Source: UBA7803 sp040219935 (GTDB lineage Bacteria > Pseudomonadota > Gammaproteobacteria > Pseudomonadales > Azotimanducaceae). Taken from it: a stretch of DNA of 64,000 nt. Both the position numbers and the translations under genes were made by a program. Shown piece after piece: positions 60,870 to 64,000 of this stretch. The DNA lies in the NCBI GenBank assembly GCA_040219935.1, contig JAVJUA010000084.1, positions 124,001 to 188,000 of the forward strand, given 5' to 3'. The first letter of the stretch is position 1; the number at the start of each line of letters is the position of its first letter. The notes below the pieces were generated by a model. It did not search any database, was not told where the DNA came from, and saw only the letters and a list, made by a program, of their open reading frames with translations.

Positions 60870-62769
60870 CGATGGGGAAGCGGCGCTCGAACTGATCCAG
60901 CAGCCCGTTGAGTCGCGCCAGCGCCCCCGGGTCGCCTTCGATTGTCAGCCGGCCTTCGTCGATCAGCGCGTCGGCTTCTGCCAGGCCCAGCATCAGCCGC
61001 TTGAAGTCGAGAGACTCGAGGGTCAGGGTCGCTTGTGCTGCGTTCGACTGCTTGTCCGGGTGCGCGTGCAGCACGCTGTTGTCTAGGCTGAGCAGGTAGC
61101 GTTCGTCGAGATCGGTCAGCAGCAGATTCATGGCCAGCCGCACGCCGTCGGCCTTCGGGCCGTTGAGGCGCACCGCCAGAAGCTGAAACAGGTTGGCCAG
61201 CGGCATGCCCCGCGCCGTGCCCTCGCTGGCCGTGAACCGGGCGCCGGTCGCCGGCAGGCCGTGACGCAGCTCCAGGGCGCCGGAGAGAAAGAAGTTCCGC
61301 CAGGGCCCGGACTCCGACTGGTAGCCGAGCTGCTCCAGGGTGTCCGCCAGCAGCGACCGGGCGGCTTCGTGTTCCGGCTGGGCCATCACCACATGGTTCA
61401 GCACCTCGGCCACCCACCGGTAGTCGCCGGCCTCGAACGACGAACCGGCCTTCGCCACCACCGCATCGGCACCGCCCATGAAATCGACGTAGCGGCGGCC
61501 GGCCTCCACGGGAGGCAGCGGGTAGAGGTGGGCGGGATTGCCGTCGAAGTAGCCCAGGTACTTAACGTACACGGCCCGGGCATTGTGGTGCACGGTGCCG
61601 TAGTAGCCGCGGTTGTAGAACTCGCGCGACAGGGCGTCGGGCAGCCGGATCTGCTCGGCAATCTCCTCCTTGGTGTAGCCGTGATTGGCGAGCCGCAGCG
61701 TCTGGTCGTGGATGTACTTGTACAGGTCGCGTTGCTTGCCGAGGTACTCGACGGCGGCTTCGCGCCCCCAGATCGGCCAGTGGTGGCTGGCGAACTGAAT
61801 CTCCAGACGGTGGCCGAACAGGTCGATCGACTCCTGAATCTGCCGGCTCCAGGCCAGGGCGTCGCGCACCTGGGCGCCGCGGGGCGTGTAGACGTTGTGC
61901 AGGTGGTGGGAGGTGATCTCGGCCATGCACAGCGCCCGGAACTGCGGCAGGTAGAACACGAACTCGGCCGGCGCCTCGGTGCCCGGTGTCATCTGGAACT
62001 CGATCTCGACGCCGTCGATGCGACGGGTCTCGCCGGTGCGGCGGACGATGTCGTTGGGTACCACGAAGCCGGTGCTGCCCATGGAGACGGCCGCGCCGAG
62101 GCCGGTGGTGATGAAGCCGGTGGGTGAGGGGGGCAGCAGGTTGCCGTACATGTAGGTGGCGCGCCGGTTCATGACGTTGCCCGCCAGCACGTTTTCCGAC
62201 AGCGACTCGTCGACGAAGTGCTCGGGCGCGATCACGGCGACCTCGCCGGACTCCACCTGCTCGGGGCGCACCACGCCGAGGACGCCGGCGAAGTGATCGA
62301 CGTGGCTGTGGGTGTGGATCACCGCCACCACCGGACGCTCGCCCAGGTGCTCGTTGGCCAGTGCCAGGGCGGCGCGTGCCGTCTCGGCGCTGGTCAGCGG
62401 GTCGACCACGATCCAGCCGCGCTTGCCGCGAATGAGGGTCATGTTGGCGATGTCGAACGAGCGCACCTGATACAGCCCGTCGGTGACCTCGAACAGGCCG
62501 TGGTAGCGCGCGTTCAATTGCGCCTGCCGCCACAGGCTCGGGTTGGCTGTGTCCGGCGCCTCAGCGTCGAGAAAGCCGAGCGGCGTCATGTCGAACGCCG
62601 GCCGCCGGCCCCGGTCGTGGGGAATGGTCAGCGGGTCGAGGCTGGCGATGAAGCCGCGGGCGGCATCTTCGAAGCTGCGCCGGTCGTGGAACGGCAGCGC
62701 CTCCAGCACGGCCTGGTTGCTGCTGCGCGTGTGGTTCGTCGCCGGCTTCGGGTCGCGGCGGTCGCTCAT
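60844..62769 (-). CDS. SdsA-like alkyl sulfatase (metallo-beta-lactamase fold)
   Basis: A 641-residue protein. The zinc motif is THSHVDHFAG (H154, H156, D158, H159), followed by the dimerisation region and a C-terminal SCP2-like domain as in SdsA1/BDS1 enzymes that hydrolyse primary alkyl sulfates such as SDS. Unlike SdsA1, no signal peptide is visible (MSDRRDPKPATNHTRSSNQA), so it would act in the cytoplasm. Its end overlaps the end of the TRAP permease gene by 26 bases. Confidence 0.9.
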   Translation of the reverse strand: MSDRRDPKPATNHTRSSNQAVLEALPFHDRRSFEDAARGFIASLDPLTIPHDRGRRPAFDMTPLGFLDAEAPDTANPSLWRQAQLNARYHGLFEVTDGLYQVRSFDIANMTLIRGKRGWIVVDPLTSAETARAALALANEHLGERPVVAVIHTHSHVDHFAGVLGVVRPEQVESGEVAVIAPEHFVDESLSENVLAGNVMNRRATYMYGNLLPPSPTGFITTGLGAAVSMGSTGFVVPNDIVRRTGETRRIDGVEIEFQMTPGTEAPAEFVFYLPQFRALCMAEITSHHLHNVYTPRGAQVRDALAWSRQIQESIDLFGHRLEIQFASHHWPIWGREAAVEYLGKQRDLYKYIHDQTLRLANHGYTKEEIAEQIRLPDALSREFYNRGYYGTVHHNARAVYVKYLGYFDGNPAHLYPLPPVEAGRRYVDFMGGADAVVAKAGSSFEAGDYRWVAEVLNHVVMAQPEHEAARSLLADTLEQLGYQSESGPWRNFFLSGALELRHGLPATGARFTASEGTARGMPLANLFQLLAVRLNGPKADGVRLAMNLLLTDLDERYLLSLDNSVLHAHPDKQSNAAQATLTLESLDFKRLMLGLAEADALIDEGRLTIEGDPGALARLNGLLDQFERRFPIVTPRPAAP

Positions 62770-62840
62770 GGTGTTCCTCCCCTGACGGTGCGGATCGTCG
62801 TTCGATGGCTCGTCGATGCTACCCTGTCGGCGGTGCCCAC

Positions 62841-63521
62841 ATGAACCTACCCCGCACGCCCCATCGCTGGCAGATCTCGCCTACCCAGGCCGTGGCCATA
62901 CAGCGGCGGCTGGCAGGGCAGGTGCGTCTGCTGAAGCAGCCGCTGCCGCGCCGCGTGGTCGGTCTCGACTGTGCCTTCACGGAGACCCGAGTGCTGGCCG
63001 TTGCCGTGGTCTGGGACGTGGCGGCAGGCTCGGTGCTGGAGGTACGGCGCGCGCAGGCACCCCTGCGCTTCCCGTACGTACCTGGATTGCTGTCGTTTCG
63101 CGAGGTGCCGGCGCTGCTGGCGGTGCTGCGGGGGGTGCGCAGCCGCGTCGACGGCGTGCTCTGCGACGGCCAGGGCATTGCCCACCCGCGCCGCTTCGGC
63201 CTGGCGAGCCACCTCGGCGTCATCATCGGTCTGCCTACCGCGGGCTGCGCCAAGTCGCGCCTGTGCGGCGCAGATGCCATGCCGGGTTCAATCCGCGGCG
63301 ACCGGGTGCCGCTGCTGGACGACGGCGAACGCATCGGCACGGTGCTGCGTACCCGCGACGGCGTCAAACCCGTCTATGTCAGCCCGGGGCACCTCATCGA
63401 CCACGACAGCGCCGTCCGCTGGGTGCTGGCCTCGGGCGGCGGGTATCGTCTTCCAGAGCCGCTGCGATTGGCCGACCGGTTGGTCGCGGAGTACAAGCGC
63501 CGCAGGGCGCTCAGCCGATAG
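62841..63521 (+). CDS. nfi: Endonuclease V
   Basis: A 226-residue nuclease. The active-site residues D43 (VGLDCAFTE), E88 (PYVPGLLSFREVP) and D109 (LCDGQGIAHPRRFG) match E. coli Nfi, and H115 follows. It nicks DNA 3' to deoxyinosine, in repair of deaminated bases. ATG 62841 is chosen; the extra 12 residues upstream are not conserved. Its end overlaps the end of the beta-lactamase-like gene by 11 bases. Confidence 0.94.
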   Translation: MNLPRTPHRWQISPTQAVAIQRRLAGQVRLLKQPLPRRVVGLDCAFTETRVLAVAVVWDVAAGSVLEVRRAQAPLRFPYVPGLLSFREVPALLAVLRGVRSRVDGVLCDGQGIAHPRRFGLASHLGVIIGLPTAGCAKSRLCGADAMPGSIRGDRVPLLDDGERIGTVLRTRDGVKPVYVSPGHLIDHDSAVRWVLASGGGYRLPEPLRLADRLVAEYKRRRALSR

Positions 63522-64000
63522 ACGCGTACATCGCGCGCAGCAACCTGTGCGCCCGATCGTCGCCCACCGTGCCTTGCCCCATGCGGTTCATGACGTAGGC
63601 GAGCGTAAAGCCGGCATCGACGTCGTTGACGACCAGCGAGCCGCCCCAGCCGCCCCAGTAGCACACCCGCGCATTCGGGCTGATCGGGTTCTTCGGTGAG
63701 TTGAGGCCATAGCCGACGCCGAAGGTGACGCCGATGCCGAGCACGAGGTCGCGGCCCGCAGCCTGCACGTCGAAGATGCGGTCGATGGTTCGGCTCGACA
63801 GCAACTCGACGCCGCGCAGCGATCCGCCGTGGGATACCGCGGCCTGTGCCAGCGCTACGCCCCGGGCATTGCCGTGGCCGCCGGCCGCGGGAATCTCGGC
63901 GCGGCGCCATGGGATTTCCCAGGATTGCTCGGCGACCAGGCGCGGGTTCGCGGCTCGATAGGGAATCGAATCGCGATCGGGCGTCACCGAGCCGTCGCTG
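63511..64000 (-). CDS. Class C beta-lactamase-like serine hydrolase, 5' end outside the window
   Basis: The frame is open to the window edge, so only about the last 163 residues are visible. The pattern LGIGVTFGVGYGLN, followed by CYWGGWGGSLVVNDVDAGFTLAYVMNRM, is typical of the C-terminal part of EstB/class C beta-lactamase-family hydrolases, where GGSL replaces the KTG triad. The Ser-x-x-Lys part lies outside the window. Substrate unknown. Confidence 0.82.
   Translation of the reverse strand, partial: SDGSVTPDRDSIPYRAANPRLVAEQSWEIPWRRAEIPAAGGHGNARGVALAQAAVSHGGSLRGVELLSSRTIDRIFDVQAAGRDLVLGIGVTFGVGYGLNSPKNPISPNARVCYWGGWGGSLVVNDVDAGFTLAYVMNRMGQGTVGDDRAHRLLRAMYASIG

Noticed and set aside
1..64000. 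tRNA, rRNA or riboswitch genes
   Set aside because: I scanned the gaps between genes and saw no cloverleaf with CCA-type ends, no rRNA segment and no known riboswitch core. A covariance search could still find something.

Overview
The window is a dense, GC-rich stretch of a gammaproteobacterial chromosome. It carries about 60 protein genes on both strands, many in operons with 1 to 11 base overlaps. I see no rRNA, tRNA, CRISPR array, prophage or intact transposase. Lineage evidence is the gene set and order. topA, lexA, hypoxanthine phosphoribosyltransferase, a methylthioinosine phosphorylase, csiV, mfd, a long-form gap and nqrABCDEF fall in nearly the order I recall around lexA-mfd-nqr in Pseudomonas. 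The Na+-pumping NQR, an ammonium transporter and an alkyl sulfatase fit a marine or saline aerobic heterotroph. The genus cannot be fixed from this sequence alone.

Layout. 0-9.2 kb: end of a luciferase-like monooxygenase, a PfkB kinase with a 45-residue membrane peptide, three unassigned genes, a FrnE/DsbA-type protein, a 269-base palindromic MITE-like insertion, a zinc ribbon and cysE, nadK, an xdhC/mobA-like pair and a rhomboid protease. 9.2-19.9 kb: pepN, a full moxR-DUF58-DUF4381-batA-batB/C-batD operon on the minus strand, and pyrD. 20-30.4 kb: amtB; a minus-strand set of ddl, acetyltransferase, small membrane protein and C39-like protein; a glutaredoxin-like protein; slt with a universal stress protein; an unknown membrane-anchored protein; and topA.

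30.4-39.4 kb: lexA with two operators, a LolA-like protein with a SPOR/beta-barrel protein, purine salvage genes, csiV and mfd. 39.5-44.2 kb: a three-gene 2-oxoacid oxidoreductase whose extra subunit is a GltD-like, iron-sulfur flavoprotein, predicted to pass electrons to NAD(P). 44.2-52.4 kb: a second palindromic non-coding element, long-form GAPDH and the whole NQR operon, closed by three tandem hairpins. 52.4-64 kb: a DUF2799 lipoprotein, CoA-ester enzymes, a bfd/bfr iron-storage pair with Fur-like boxes, a CPBP protein, a type B carboxylesterase, a TAXI-TRAP transporter, an alkyl sulfatase, endonuclease V and the end of a class C beta-lactamase-like hydrolase.

No single novel defence or mobile system stands out. 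The most interesting items are the two structured palindromic elements, a series of short tandem duplications sitting exactly on gene starts and stops, the SPOR-barrel fusion, the NAD(P)-linked KOR-type complex, and a TRAP permease with no standard start codon before its first membrane helix.
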